Below are positions 9,831 to 23,099 of a stretch of 64,000 nucleotides of DNA, one piece after another (positions within the stretch are counted from its first letter, which is position 1; the number at the start of each line of letters is the position of its first letter). The notes beneath the pieces are model-generated. The model made no database searches, had not been told where the DNA came from, and was given only the letters and a program-made list of their open reading frames with translations. The stretch is taken from contig VZTJ01002655.1 of assembly GCA_013397795.1 (NCBI GenBank), positions 619,400 through 683,399 of the forward strand. The letters run 5' to 3'. Source of the DNA: Orthonyx spaldingii. Lineage: Eukaryota > Chordata > Aves > Passeriformes > Orthonychidae. A program made the translations under genes and the position numbers.

Positions 9831-12599
9831 GCTGGATACATCTGAAGGAGCACAAATGTCACACCACTGCTCCCATCCATCCCCTCCCTTTCTTTGCCAT
9901 CTGCCTCTGGAGCTGTCACTCAAAGCAGTTTCTGCCTTCTGCATTGTTGTCTTCAAGTTGCTTTTGTGGAGCCAGTTTAATTTCATATTTGCAGCCTCAT
10001 GTTACCCAGCATGCAAGTTAATGAAGTTTGTGTGTGTCATTTATCTTACTTCTCCCTGCCTCCAAAACGTGTACTTTTGGAAATCTGATCTATTCATTAC
10101 TCTTTTTGACAGATCCTGGTGCAGCTTGAAAATGCTCCACCAGAATTATCTGCGTTGGCCACATTGATTTATCAGATTAATTTAACTTCTTTGAGGAGGA
10201 TTTCAGTAATAATCAGCTCCATTGTGTTCACAAAAGTAACTCTAAATGTAGAAATGTTAATTAAGATCTCGAGTTCTGATTTAGCTTATTGTTAGGATAA
10301 GGACAGCTCTGAAATTCAGTCCTCTTTGGCTTCCAGGAGCCTGAAGAAGTTCAAAGGTCCCAGAAGCAGAAGAACATCTCAAACTCTGCTCTTTTCAAAT
10401 GGTGCAGCTTGTTCAGAGCTCTGCCCTCAGTCTTTCCTGCATTATTGTAAGGACAGAGCAACATGGCAGTGACAGCATCAATAAGATTATTTCTTGCCTT
10501 ATTTCTTGGCACAGGCAACAGAATAGAGATGAAGGTTCCAAACAGCAGAAAAATACACAGATAGAAGAGACAAGAGCACACAGATAAAAGACACTAAAAC
10601 TAAACTAGAAGATACTAGAAATTATGCAGATTATTTCATGAGCTACACAAATTGCATTAAAATCTATATAACACATAATTTTCCAAAGTTTTCCTGGTAT
10701 TCTCAGTTAGTGCTGCCATCTCTAGATGCATGATGTCTCCCTGATTTCCAGGTTAAAACTGGGATTGCTCTCCTAGGGATTGTCCCAGTGCAAGTTGTGT
10801 TTGCAAAAGTCACTCGAAATGTCTGTAGATCTTGTCCTTTCCAGGAATTTCCAGCCCCCAGTGGGGAGAAAGGGCTTGGATACTCTACTTGTTGCTATGG
10901 CAGCTACTAAAACTGCTGCTCACAAGAATTTTTGAATTGCTCTCTGTATTCAAACATGCTTTGAAATCAGGTTAAAAATCAACAGTTTCAGCACTATTAA
11001 AGAGCCAATTACTTCTTCAGGTTTTCCAAATAAATAAAAAAAAAAAAAGAAAAAGATTTATTTAATGTCTCCTTCGTGTTAAAACTAAATCACATGCGGT
11101 CTGTAAGGATTTTTTAGACAGAGATTTGAAGCAGCCCTTATACATAATTTAAATTACTTATATAATTAAATTAGAATGCACCTTTTTTCTGTGTAGTTTT
11201 AGAAATGAACACCTGTTAAAAACGTGAACCCTAGTTGGAGACAAGCTGCACATCAAACAATACACTCAGAAAATGGTACAAAAATAGGTTTCTAGGCATT
11301 GTGTTTGTGGGTTGGAAGAGCAGCCACGCTGCTCCCATGGGATGGAGAGCTGGACCACCAAGTGCATTTGTCACAGCCACGGGTGACAATGGCTCTGAAC
11401 AAGGCTTTGGCTACACAGAGACATCTCCCCTTTTGCTGAAGCATCTCTGAAACAATTTCGTGCCTACATTATTGCATTTACTTCATTATTATGGCTGATA
11501 ATTCAAACAGAAACACTAAAATTGGGGTGTTAGCCCAGATGGAGGGGCTGTCTGTCTGGGGTCCTGCCCACTTCAGCCAAGACCAACCCCTGCAGTTTGG
11601 AGATCCAGATGGAAAGGGAATGGTTGATGCTCAGATAAAACCTGCAGAGAGTGAGATGAACGTGCTCTAAAGAGCTTTCCCCTCCAGCTGCAGAGGAGAA
11701 AAAGCAGAGGGCATGGAACAAAGGCTGTGGTGTTCAAGGAGCAGCTTTGCTTTGCATTATTCTCAGAGGTTTTTGTCTGAATTAATAAACAGTGCCCTAA
11801 GGGAGGAGGTTGGAAGAGACTCTGGCAGGATGTTAGCCCTTCCTGAGCTGGGGAGACAAGCCAGCAGCCATGCAGCAGTTATGGAATAATCTGCCCATAG
11901 GGAAGCTTCTTCTTAGCCCTCATTAGTCAGAGGTGGGGCTTTACCCTCAAGCATGAAGCACAAATCTAGGAACTTTAAAAGAATTACTAACAAGAAATCC
12001 ACTATTAGCATTGTTTCAGCTCCTTTTAATTGACCATAATGCAAATATATTTAAAATGTTTAAAGGATTCTTGAATGGAATTCCAGAAAACAGTCCTCTC
12101 TGCTGCTATCCTGTTTTGATCTATTACAATGCCTGAAGAAAATTAGCTCACGTCTTAAATAATTCATGCATTTATTGGGTCAGAGGCTCTTTCAGACCTG
12201 ATGCTCTGCCAATAGAAATGGCAGAGATACAAATGACAAATCAGACAAGAGCACTATCCATAAAGTTTGAAAGCTGAATCTAATCCCAGCCTTCTTGAAG
12301 GAACACGTGTTCTGAGGAGAAGCTGTTTTTTCTGGCTTGCTCCTGGTGAAACAATGAAGGATTTCCCAACAGGTGCACTGCCTTCAGGACATACTAGTTA
12401 CAGGCAGAGACAGAGCTTAGAACAGTCATGACAAAGAGGTCACTGGAGTCACCTGAAAGCACGCAGGAGCTGAACCCAGCCACAGCCACGCCAAGTCTCT
12501 GTGCAGCAGCAGTAACCAGCACTGGCTCCTAGGGCTGTGGACAGGGTGATATCAACAGCTTGACAGTGGAAATGCTGCTGCACCTTTATAAAATCAGCC
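9831..12599. other. non-coding sequence, no gene seen
   Basis: AT-rich sequence with an A-run at about 11036-11056. No exon with a domain, no RNA gene and no clear mobile element could be supported. Open frames such as 9817-10167 are low-information and unconvincing. Confidence 0.5.
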
Positions 12600-12726
12600 C
12601 AGCGACCGAGCTGCACCCAGAGCTGGGTGCAACACCCCAAGTGGGGTCTCACCAGAGCAGAGTGAGGGGCAGAGCCCCTCCCTCGACCTTCCCACCCGGC
12701 TTTGGGTGCAGCCCAGGATACAACTG
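12600..12726 (-). mobile_element. CR1 LINE internal fragment
   Basis: In plus orientation this reads '...gagctgggtgcaacacccca', then GTGGGGTCTCACCAGAGCAGAG, GGGGCAGAGCCCCTCCCT and 'GCAGCCCAGGATACAA'. This is the reverse complement of a well-known internal stretch of bird CR1 upstream of the 3' end. It accounts for the plus-strand open frame across 12560-12775. It is truncated at both ends and non-coding. Confidence 0.8.
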
Positions 12727-15689
12727 TCAGCACGATGTACCCCAGGGCAAGCACAACATGCCAGTTAAATCCTGAGTGAAAACCCTGGAAGGGGAACTTT
12801 TACTTAGTTGTTACCAGTGAATTGTCTCTGCTGGAAGCACTCCAGGGACAATTGAATTAATTCAGCCAGGGTGTCACAAAAGGCATGGATAAGCATTCCA
12901 TTTGGGAGAGGTGGTAATGCTGCACTATTCAGAGATAATCAAATGTCAGCCTGGCAACTCTGCTGATAGGGTCGTTAAAAGATGGGCTCAATTCCACCAA
13001 CACTCCCAGGATTTGCATCCTTTGAGGTGGAAACTGCTTTATCCCACTTAGAAGAAAAATGATTATTTGAGTGTATAAAGCTCTTTTATCCCCAAGGACT
13101 TCAGGCAATATGGACTGGATTTATAAACAGACCATCAGCAGGTGTCTCTGGACCTGGCATCAATGATTAATTCTCTGGCCCTACACGTACAGTGGAACTG
13201 TTTGTAGATGATCTCAGAATGATCATGAACACACAAAGGACAAAGGGTTTGGGGTCCCTTTGCTTGTCTTGTGCAGGTGTTGGGTAAGCAAGAGAGGGTG
13301 TTCTTAAAGAGTCACCCAGACTGATGGCAGACAGATGTCCACGGGGTGCTCCATTCTGCAATCACTTGCTTCTCTGCCACTGAAAAAAAGAAGACATGTT
13401 CAAGTAATATTTGAGGCCCTGATATAAGTTGACACAAATCTGATGCTCCCAATAAGATTTCTGGAAGTGTCTTGGTTAGAGTTGTGCAAAGTGGAGCTTT
13501 TTCAAACAAGAAACAAGAGCTCAATTAGATGAATAATTGCTCCAAAGAGAAGCATGAAGCTGACCGGAGAACTCCAGATCTGGGATCTGGCCTTGCCATC
13601 AAATGTGGAACACTCCCTTCCATCCAGTTGGTATTTCCCACTAGGAATCACACACCTGAGGTGTCCTGGCTGCTGTTTACCATTCCTGTGGACCTGCTGA
13701 AGCCAAAGCCGTGTTACTTCTGGCTCTCGAAGAAGGCATCAGCACCAGGCCAGGGGGTTACAAAAGCACTTAGAGAATGCCTGGAATAGCTACATTTAAA
13801 AAAGGCCCAAAAGACTAAATCCTGGGATTACAGTAATTAAAAACAAAAGCAGAAGCTAATTATGCACCTAGTAGGGTTATTTCTTCTTACAGAAAGGATT
13901 CTTTAACCCAACCATTTGAACGAATCCACCTGCATGCTGAAAGGATTATTACTCTAAAGGGGTAAGGACTGCTTGTTTCTCACTCCTGAGAGCAAATCTG
14001 AGTTACTTGGCAGTGCAGCAGGAAGGGCACAGATCTGTTTGGCATGCACCCCACCCGCTCACCGGGAGCACGTCAGGCAGCAGCTACAACCCCATTAACC
14101 AGCATTTACAAACCAAGCTTCGTCAGAGGAGTAATAAATGCCACTTGTATTTCTTTTAGCATATTCTCCCCTTACACAGCTGTCCCAATAACCTCCCAGG
14201 AAAATGAGGAAGTCAAGGGAACAGTCAAAGTTGACAATGCTGAATCTCAAAACCACTGTTGTCAAACACGGCAATTTGGAAACTGAGAATTGCTGATCCA
14301 ACGACTGTGCCAGCCAGACCAAAGATGACCCTAAGGCCACGGAACACTTGAGCAGAACCATCAGCAGGGCAAAAGAGCAAAGAGAGTAAAAACTGGTCTG
14401 AGGAAATCTACACCAGTGCTGTGTCTACTGAGACCAAGGGATGAGTAATGTGCCAAGTGAAAATAAGTCTATAAACCAAAAAGGAAAATGAAATGTTGCA
14501 TCACACACATCCTCTAGCCCATAAATACAGATGCTGGAATCACAGAGGGCTTCTGGGCTGAGTCATTTCACAGTCTCTTGGGGCTTCACACAGAAACTTC
14601 TAAATAAGGACTCCTAAGAACAGCACAAGCACTTTCCAAAAGCCACAGATGCGACGTGTAAGTGGAAAGAGGTGACTTTTTCAAGAACGGCCTCTGCTGC
14701 AAGAATTTTCCAGAAGAATGACCACAGCACACAGGTGGTTCTCCTGGGAACTTGCCTGCAGTGCAGCTGCTGGTGATGGTGCCTCTGGAAGGTGCCATTC
14801 TTGGTAGGCACCACTTGGTGCTCTCAAGGGTGGTTCCTGGCATTTTGATCCACCCAAGAGCACACACACATTCCTAAAAGTCAGCAACACTGCTCTGCTG
14901 TGGGAAAGCAGGAAGGGGATTAGCAGCTCCCTTTCACATTGTGTCAGCTTGTCAATAAACACAAGCCACCGATTTCTTCCTTGGCTGCCAGTTGTGACAA
15001 CTTACCACGACAATTTTATGTAAGCACAAAGAAGTGAAATATGTCTAATGCTCCTTCGACAGCCTGGAGTCCACTGCATAAACCATGCACTTCCCCTGCC
15101 CTTTGCAAAAATCCTCAGAGCAACAGGAAAAGAGAACAGGATTTATTGAAGCAGGTCCAGAAGCCCCCAGATGGCAGGAGATTGCAACAGTCATAAGGAC
15201 AAAATAACACAGCTAAGTAAAAATAAAGCTTACACAGCTACTGCTAAACTTACCAAGAAGCCTCCCTCCCAGGCCTGAACCAAAAAAAAGGAAGGACTAT
15301 TTAGCAGCAATCCAACTGGAATGCAAACCCTAAAAACAAACTCAGAGCAAAGGCCTTCTTCACGTAAAACACAGCCTTGGTGTCTATTCACAGGGGAGCA
15401 GGTAATGTGAACTCAGTGCATTCTGAATTTCTGCATCTTTTCAGAAATCCAAGTGATCTGTTAAGACAGAGTAGAGGTTCAAACGTTCTGCACAGCTCAC
15501 CTAGAATAATGATAAATGAAGAAACGCTGAATATCGTAAGCAAGGCCAGATTTTCAGGTTAACACAGAAACTTTGCTCCTACAGGATCAATAGTTTCTAA
15601 TGCCCACACCTGCAGAAGGAAAATTGTCAGGGAAGGGGAAGGGACTTCCAGGCAGGATCACCAAGCAATTTTATTTTTTAATTGGAATT
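12727..15689. other. non-coding sequence, no gene seen
   Basis: No supported gene or repeat. Several minus-strand open frames overlap at 14586-14962 in different frames, which points to a chance stop-poor patch and not to an exon. No protein family is recognisable. Confidence 0.5.
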
Positions 15690-15760
15690 TAGGATAATTC
15701 ATATTGGAAGGAACCTTCGAAGGTTCTGTAGTCCAAGGTTCTGTAGGACCAATTCCTGAC
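15690..15760 (-). mobile_element. possible degraded CR1 3' end
   Basis: The string AATTCATATTGGAAGGAACCTTCGAAGG followed by TCTGTAGTCCAA resembles the reverse complement of a CR1 3' end (…TGGACTA…AAGGTCCCTTCCAA…), but is short and diverged. It holds a perfect 16-bp palindrome at 15711-15726 and a small duplication of AAGGTTCTGTAG. Confidence 0.4.
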
Positions 15761-18473
15761 CAGGAGCATTTGATGTTTCAGAGAGCAGTACAGTGACAGT
15801 TTCTCTGTTTTAGATTCTCCAGATACAACCCAGAAAATTCACTCCTCAATTGCCTTTAAAAAGAAAGGCAAGATTCACCACTGGTCACGTCTGTCCTTCT
15901 GTAACAGCAGGGAGACCATTGCAATAGTACATCCTAAAATACAACCCTGCCAGTTCCCAGTCCTTTCCATTGAAAGGCACTGGGATTTTACAGCATGGCA
16001 CAATGAATTCCTTCAAAAAATGCTGATTTGTCTAATCTTCAGAGGAAAGTCAGTTCCCCTTTCTCAGTGTTCCCTAGACCCTTTTGTTCAAGTAAAAAAA
16101 AGACTTCCCAAATAAAATTTCATGCTTTTCTCCCCCGCCCCAGTCTGTATCTTCAAGGCCATATTTAAAGCACAGAAACATTTAATGGAAGATGTGGGAG
16201 ATCAGTTCCTGCTCTGAGGCACAGATCTGTGTTTTGAGTGGTATAATATTTTCAGCATTAGTAATTGTGTCTAGATAAATTCTGTTATCCCAGCAGTCAC
16301 TTCTGGGACAGGAATGGAAGGAGGTTCCAAGTCTCTGGGAATTTGGATGAGTTTTTTCTACTTTTCACACACAACAAAGAAATTCTAAACCCTTCAGTGC
16401 CAATGGTGCATCAGCAGTGGAAGACTGAAATTCTGAAGTCTTCGAGGATTAAAAAGATGTTCTGCTCCCAGTCCTGTTCTGGAGATCTGATATCAGGAAA
16501 TGATAGCAGCTAACCTGCATGGGGATTGTTCAGAGCTTCCAGAGCTTTCCCACATTCACACACCTGGCACCACCGAACAAGCACTGAAAGCACTAGCACA
16601 GCATATCTGAGCTTACATCTGTTCCTTAGTCAGCCTGTTACTGGCTTTAGTAAGTGAAAGGCAGAAATGAGATGTCACTTAACATGGATTCTCCTACACT
16701 TATTCCCTTGTAGCATTATCAAGGATTCACAGGTATTCAACCCAGAAGATAAGTGCTTGCTTTAGTAGATCTGACATCCTGATAAGAGATGAAACACTTA
16801 ACACATCAGCCAGAGTGTGATACAGGCCCGAGTTCCAGACAATATCCAGGAGATCATTCCTTCTACAGATTTTGAAATCTCAGTTCAAAACAACAGATCC
16901 TAAAACCTCTCACCATTGTTGTTGAGGATGGTAAAACAAAAACCAGAACACAAACCCCACAGCCAAGTCTAAAAGTACTGGATACAAACCCAACCCACAC
17001 AGGGCTTCTTCCTCCTGAACCCTTCCTGACCTCCAAGGACCAATCCAAATTGCTTTGTTTAACACCACTGTAATCACTGCCCTTCTCCCACAGAGCATCT
17101 CTGGTTATAACATTTTTCTGCTGAGGAGGAGAAGGTCAGTGTTTCAAACATTCATCTCCTTATCCTAACCCACTATCAGAGCCAATCAACACCCAAACTC
17201 CGGGTGAACAAACTCTTGTAAATGCAAGTGGTTTTTTTTCATTTTGTTTCATGTATTTCTAGCTCAGTTAACACACACAGGTCGCTCTTTCCCAGACTGG
17301 TGCTGACCTGCAAGCCAACAGCAGTAACTGAGCTATAAGCTGGGGGCCCTGAATTTTGGAACAGCTCCTTTAGACTGGCCCAGGCTGGGTTTAAGTGGGC
17401 TAAGTGTCCATTAACAGACAGATTAGGTGCACTCCTAGAGTGTCTCTTCTGACTTCGTTTCATGGTAAAGAAATCCACTTTGTGCACTCCAAGAACCACA
17501 GAGCAGTGAATGAGAGATTACCTTAAAAGCTTACCACTGACCTGAATTAAAGCATCAGGGTAAATACCCACCTGACAAGCAGAATTTCTTTTATGTATCC
17601 AAGTACTGTTCTGACCTGATTTACAGCACTACGTAATACAACCCCAGCAGTTCCAGTTCCCCAACATTAGTCACTACTCACTAATGAAAGAAATATTACA
17701 TTAAAGAGTTGATGAAATGAGGTTGACAGGTAAGCAAGAAGAAAAGGATGAAATCAACTTAGGGAATCAAAATCCTAAGGGCCAAAAGTTACCCTTATTA
17801 AAATGCATACTGCTAAGAAAGAAAGAAAATGAACATTTAAACCAAGGTTTCAAAGTTGCAAACTTCCATCCTTTTTTAAACTTTATGCTTTCTTTTAAGT
17901 CAGTTTTTAAGAAATTAGGGCTTCAGTGACAGCTGTGATCAAAGCTTCTCCCTCTGCAGTCAGGAAACAAGGCTCCTACAGTTTTCCTGATGATGGATGT
18001 GTTTCCAGCACTTCCACACTCTGTTCCAGCTATTGCCTGAAACTGATTTATAGCCTTTCCAGAATGGCTTTAATATCTGTCCTTGGGTTCTATTTAGTTA
18101 TTTAGCATTCAAAATTTCATTTTATTTCTATACATTAATAGTCACTGTAGGGGTGCTTCTTTAGCACCTTTCAGATGTGGTTTACAAGGTAATTTACAGA
18201 TACTGTCTCATTTCTGCCTGTGAGGTCTTGCTCTGCCAGAACATCCTACCTTCTCCTCTTGGCTGGATTGCACGGAGCAATTATTCACTCCAGCTGATGC
18301 TGGATGAACCTGGGATCACCAGTGAGCCCTCGACCCCAAAAAGACATGTGCACACCAAGAAGCATGTGCTGCAAACAGATTGTTGGAAACAAGGAAGAAA
18401 AAGTCCCAACCTTTTCTTTGTTTGATTTCTGGCATAAGTAAGAACAGTTCTGTGGTCTTAAGAATATTCTCTA
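15761..18473. other. non-coding sequence, no gene seen
   Basis: AT-rich sequence with short chance open frames. An ordinary T-run lies at 17231-17238. I could support no exon, RNA gene or named repeat here. Confidence 0.5.
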
Positions 18474-18600
18474 ATCACAGAATCATCCCAGAGCTGGAAG
18501 AGGCTCAAAAGATCAACAAGGCCCTGGAGAGGACAACCCCAAGAATTCCACCACGTGCCTGAGAGCGTTGTCCAAACGCTGCCTGAGCTTGCTGTGCAAG
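18474..18600 (-). mobile_element. CR1 LINE fragment
   Basis: The plus strand begins AATCACAGAATCATCCCAGAG, then CTGGAAGAGGCTCAAAAGATCA and later GTTGTCCAAACGCTGCCTGAGCT. This is the reverse complement of a CR1 3' portion ending in the octamer-like ATTCTGTGATT tail. The copy is diverged and truncated. The short open frames over it are shadows of the repeat. Confidence 0.8.
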
Positions 18601-21600
18601 CAAAAACGAGAGGGAGCTGTCCGAGGTCTGCGCAAGGCTCTGCGATGTCGTGTGGATGAGGAGATGCAGCCTCAGCACGGAAAGACACACAGCATGCATT
18701 GAACACAGAGCATGCAATATAAATGAGGCCCACATGCAAGCTTTGCAAATAAAATATTCAACCACTTAGTGAGATAAGAAATAGGTGGATGCGTAAGAGG
18801 ATTATGCTGTATAAAGGAGAACTCTAGCTGGAAGTGTTTGGGGGTTAAACTCCTTTCCATCTGCTTGATCCCAAGTCCCTGGGGTTATGTTTGCTCACTG
18901 TCACAGATTAAAAAAGGTTTGTCAAGCCAGTGTGGAGCTGAGCTGGATGTCTGCAGAGTCTAAGCAAGCTTGGTCGCCACTGTTAGTCCTCTCCCTACTT
19001 TCACTTAGGTGTGACAGTGCCAGTGCCAGCAAATCACAGGGGTTTGGCCATTCAATAAATTCAGGTTTTAGAAGCAAAATTCAACCTGGAGTTAGACTTA
19101 ACATGCTATAAGTAAATAAATTAAAAAGTTTCCATTAATCTATATATGTAAGGTTCCATTCGAACTACATGTATTTTTAATAAATGACAATTATGGCACT
19201 GACATAGCTGACTAGACACAATTTTAGCTGTAGATGCTAAAAATAAAAACCATCAAAATAAACAGCTCCTGTTTCCACTAACCAGAAAGACTTCATGAAA
19301 ACATCTACAGAAGTCTTGACTATCAAAGGCACAGCTAGTGAAATGCCAGGTTTTGCTCGGGTATGGAAATAGGCAGTTATAAATCTATTTTAAATGTGCA
19401 TGTAATTTCAATAAGCAAAAAGAAAGTGATCCTGACAATAGCAGTGTTATTGGATTGCATTTACAACACAAATATATGCATTTCATAAACAGCAAGCAAT
19501 TTGGTTTTGTGTTGAGATCTAAATTTGTCTATTGAGATTTATACTGGGGGAGGTCACAGATTAAAAACCCCTGAAATACAGAGGACTGTTTATATACTTG
19601 GTACGGCATATAAGAAATCAGGAATTTTAACAGGTTTTGTTGGGTTTGGGGGTTTGTTTTGTTGTTTTAATTTTTTTTTTTTCATAAATTTCAACAATAT
19701 AAAGAAGACTCTGCCAAAACCACAGCAAAATGTCTGGAAATTACAAATGCTGCATAGACTAATAAACAGAGGTTATTGAGATGCATGATTTTAATATGAC
19801 TGCTTGGATAAAGCAAATGTCACTTGAAAATGGCAAAGTAGAGAGGAAAATACCCAGCCTGCATGCATGGCTGTTCAGACAGCTGTAATTCTTCCCAAGG
19901 AACAGCCTGAGCTCAATTTATCACTCTCTCCAGTTTCAAGGTGTGTTAAAGCAGGGATGTGTGAGGAAGGAAAGGTCTCATTTTATAGAGCACAGACTGC
20001 TGGGCTGGGGATTAGCAGGGCAGCCTCACAGCCAGGGCTGGATCCCGTGGGAGCGGAGGGAGAACCAGGATCAGCCTCCCGCCCACACCTGCCTGCCCCA
20101 GACTTTCACATCCATCCTGCTGCAAGAGCCTGTCCTGGAGATGTACTATTGATGCCACATCCCACAGGGCTTGTTAGAGAATGAGGATCAAAGTCCCACT
20201 AGCTCCAGGTTTCTGTCTCACTTCCTATCACCAGTTATCCCTGTTTTTCCTATCCATTACCTCAATCCTTTGGGTGGCAGAGGCAGACATCCATCCTCCT
20301 TCCCCACTCAGATTTACATGGGGAGCCACGTTTGTTGGCACCTGTCAATTAATTTCCACCTCATCCAAAATCAGCTAAATCAGTCTCAGAGCACTCTGTG
20401 AAAGCCAGCACAACGTGCATGACAAATCACAGGGCTCTCTTTCTCCTCTGGAATTACTACCCAAATGTGAATGCAGAACACAGACAACCTTATCACATAA
20501 TTCCTGTTGCTTATCCACTCATCTAACACTTCAAAATGAAAGCCAAAAACATTAAAATCAAGGCACACTTTAACAGTAGACACTTTGTGCTGATTTCCTC
20601 CCACGAATACATTTTTAACTGGATTTTCCCCTCAATTTAAAATGATACCTTGCAATCAATTTGAGATAAGCAGAGGGATACTCAATGCTCACATACCTCC
20701 TATAGTCAGTTTAGACTCTACTATTGATACATCTTATTTTATAGCTGTTTTATCACTGTTGTCAAGCATGTACCTTACAGCTGATCAGGTGGCTGGTTTT
20801 CAGACTAAGAGAACCACTTCCAGCTCCTGCACACATAGAAAATGTTGGACAGTCTCATCTGATAGCGATGTGCTCTGGGGCCATGGCAGGGTTAATGAGG
20901 CTGGAGCTGGGCTATGGCTGCATGAACAAACTGCTGCAGGCTGAGGCTGCAGCAGGACAGGGAAGGAGCTGCTCCACAGCCACTCTTCCCTCGGGGAACA
21001 GCTCTGCTCCAGCTCCCCGTGTAGCAGCTCACTCTTGTAGCCATAATCTGAGGAATATGCTGGCGTGTTAGCAACAAGGCAAGCTTGTGGAAAGGGGAGG
21101 ATGTTAAGAATGCTTTGAAAGGTTAAGGATTCCAGCATGCCTGGAAAGGGAAGGGAAATACACAGGTTAGGCTTTTAGGTAGGGAGATGAATGCTTGGGC
21201 CCCTCTGAAGACCCAGCATTGTCACTGGTCCTTGTGTGAACCAAGGCTGCAGCTGGGAGGCACTGGGGCAGGGGAGTGAGGTAGTGATAGAAGAAAATAA
21301 ATTATTGGGATCTTGAGGCAATCCTTCACAGAGTGACAAGAGTAGGATCAGATCCCCTGAGATCCAGATCTCAGCAGGAGCTGTTGAAAGCAGATGAAGG
21401 GTGCAAGAGAAGTCTGCTCTTACAGCAGTATTTACATTTTCCTTGGAGAAAAGGTAGCAAATCACACAGAAACATTGCTCAGGCTGGACCTGGCCCACAA
21501 ACCATAAGGGCAGATATGTATACCTGCAAAACACTCCAAGTGTAGCAAAGTATCAAGCACAAGAACTTGTCCTCAAGGAAAACAGAGCAAAGGTCTCTGA

Positions 21601-22654
21601 ACAGAGACCAAGTGGGAGACAACACTTTAATTCCTGCCACATTACCCTGTGACACAGCCCAGCAAGGACCAGGGAGGAGCTGGAATGGAGCCCTGGGCTC
21701 CTGGTTCCTGCAGGGAGGCCCCTGGTCAGGGCAGTCAGGAATTGTTGGTGCCCTTGGGCCCTGACACACTGGTGATGGCCAAGCAAACATTTCCCTCGCT
21801 GCCTTTCTGCGGGGATGGGCTCAGCACCATCTCCCTGGAGCACTGGGAGAAGCTCAAGTTTTTAAGATTTCTAAAACTTTTCCAAGAACGATGGTGACAT
21901 ACAAGTGCAATTAGCATAAACTCCACTCATCTAAATACACGCTTTAATTAAAATCATTTAAAAAACCCTTCAAAATAATTTTTTCCTGAGGTCAATCAAC
22001 ATAACAGCTCTTGATCCTGACCCTACCGAGACTGGCATATCTCTGTGCTCTGTTTGCAGTCCCATTGACTTTAACTCTGCTGCTAGGAGAAATTCCTATT
22101 AAGGCAGTGAATCCCTGTTGCTTTGCAGTGCTGGAGAAGAGACCAGGTGCATCTTCCTCGCCGCACACTGAATAATAAAAGGAGCTCTGTGCAGTTAAGC
22201 AGCCACCAGCAATGTGACAAAACTGATGCCCATCCCTTTGTGCTCATTCCAGCCTCTCACCCAAACTCCTCCGTTGTTCCAGATGTTGGAACAACCCCTC
22301 CCATGTTGTTTTACACCTGGGCTGATCCCCAGTGAGAATCACAGCTGTGCCACTGTCTGTGCAAACACCAAGAGGGGCAAGGTCAAGTGGAAAGGTTAAG
22401 GGCTGCTTAACCCTCACCTGGTGCTGTGGCCTGTGTTGCTATATTTCATAGGCTGGCCTCACTCCCTCATGCAATGAAGTCCAAAATGGTCTGGATTCAG
22501 ACAGAATAAACAAAACAAAAGCCCACCTTTAGCCATAGATGTCCATTCCCAGCTTGATTTTATAATGTTAAGCTGATAGTTAAACTGAGTAGTTAAATTT
22601 TCTTAGGTAATATATTCTGCAGGTTTTACTCTCCTACTGCATATATTTAAGTGA
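18601..22654. other. non-coding sequence, no gene seen
   Basis: Includes a T-rich low-complexity run at 19637-19683 and stop-poor patches at 20800-21140 and 21479-21926 where both strands are open. Overlap of frames on both strands with no known domain argues against coding. No repeat family was named with confidence. Confidence 0.5.
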
Positions 22655-23004
22655 TGTTACAGTGGGGCTTCTCGGGAGGTGTTACTGTGGAACCAAGTGC
22701 TAGCAGGGCAATTGCTCGATGTCACTGTTGAGCCAATGTCGAAACAAGAGGCACACGAGAGCTATTGCTGAGAAAAGGGAATTATTTATTTAAATGCAGC
22801 TTTTATATACAAAATGAACACTTAGTGGGATTGGCCACAGCCCTCCGCCCCTGGGGCTGGTTGGCCACAGGCGCTCACCGCCTGTTCCCAAAGCTCTGAA
22901 CACCTTATCTTGTGTTTACATAAACAGAAAGATTTTCCTGTGGGAAATAAAGTCTGTGCTGTCACAGCTCTTTATTTTTCCAAAGAAAGAAAAAGAGCCT
23001 AACA
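22655..23004 (-). mobile_element. solo LTR of an avian endogenous retrovirus
   Basis: Read on the minus strand, the order is that of a retroviral LTR. It has a TGTT start near 23004, a CCAAT box (ATTGG at 22830-22834 on plus), a TATA box GTATATAAAA at 22801-22810, a poly(A) signal AATAAA at 22785-22790, and candidate CA ends at 22655, 22680 or 22726. No gag, pol or env remains, and I see no primer-binding site or polypurine tract beside it, so it is a solo LTR. I could not find a clear target-site duplication, so the ends are uncertain by tens of bases. The family is not identified. Confidence 0.7.
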
Positions 23005-23099
23005 CAAAAATAATACTCCTTCTTTACAGAGTAGCTTCAGTAATGAAATTAGGACTCGTAACACAGAGCTATAAAGAGTGACAAATCTCTCTTGCAATT
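23005..23099. other. short spacer after the LTR
   Basis: AT-rich spacer between the LTR and the candidate regulatory block. Nothing supported. Confidence 0.4.

Noticed and set aside
9559..9855. Asn-rich minus-strand open frame
   Set aside because: Produced entirely by the TTA/TTG microsatellite.
13180..13260. Possible CR1 reverse-transcriptase trace (FVDDL-like reading)
   Set aside because: Only the VDD triplet context resembles reverse transcriptase. The surrounding residues do not match CR1 ORF2.
15711..15726. Perfect 16-bp palindrome GAACCTTCGAAGGTTC
   Set aside because: Roughly one such palindrome is expected by chance, and it sits in a probable repeat remnant.
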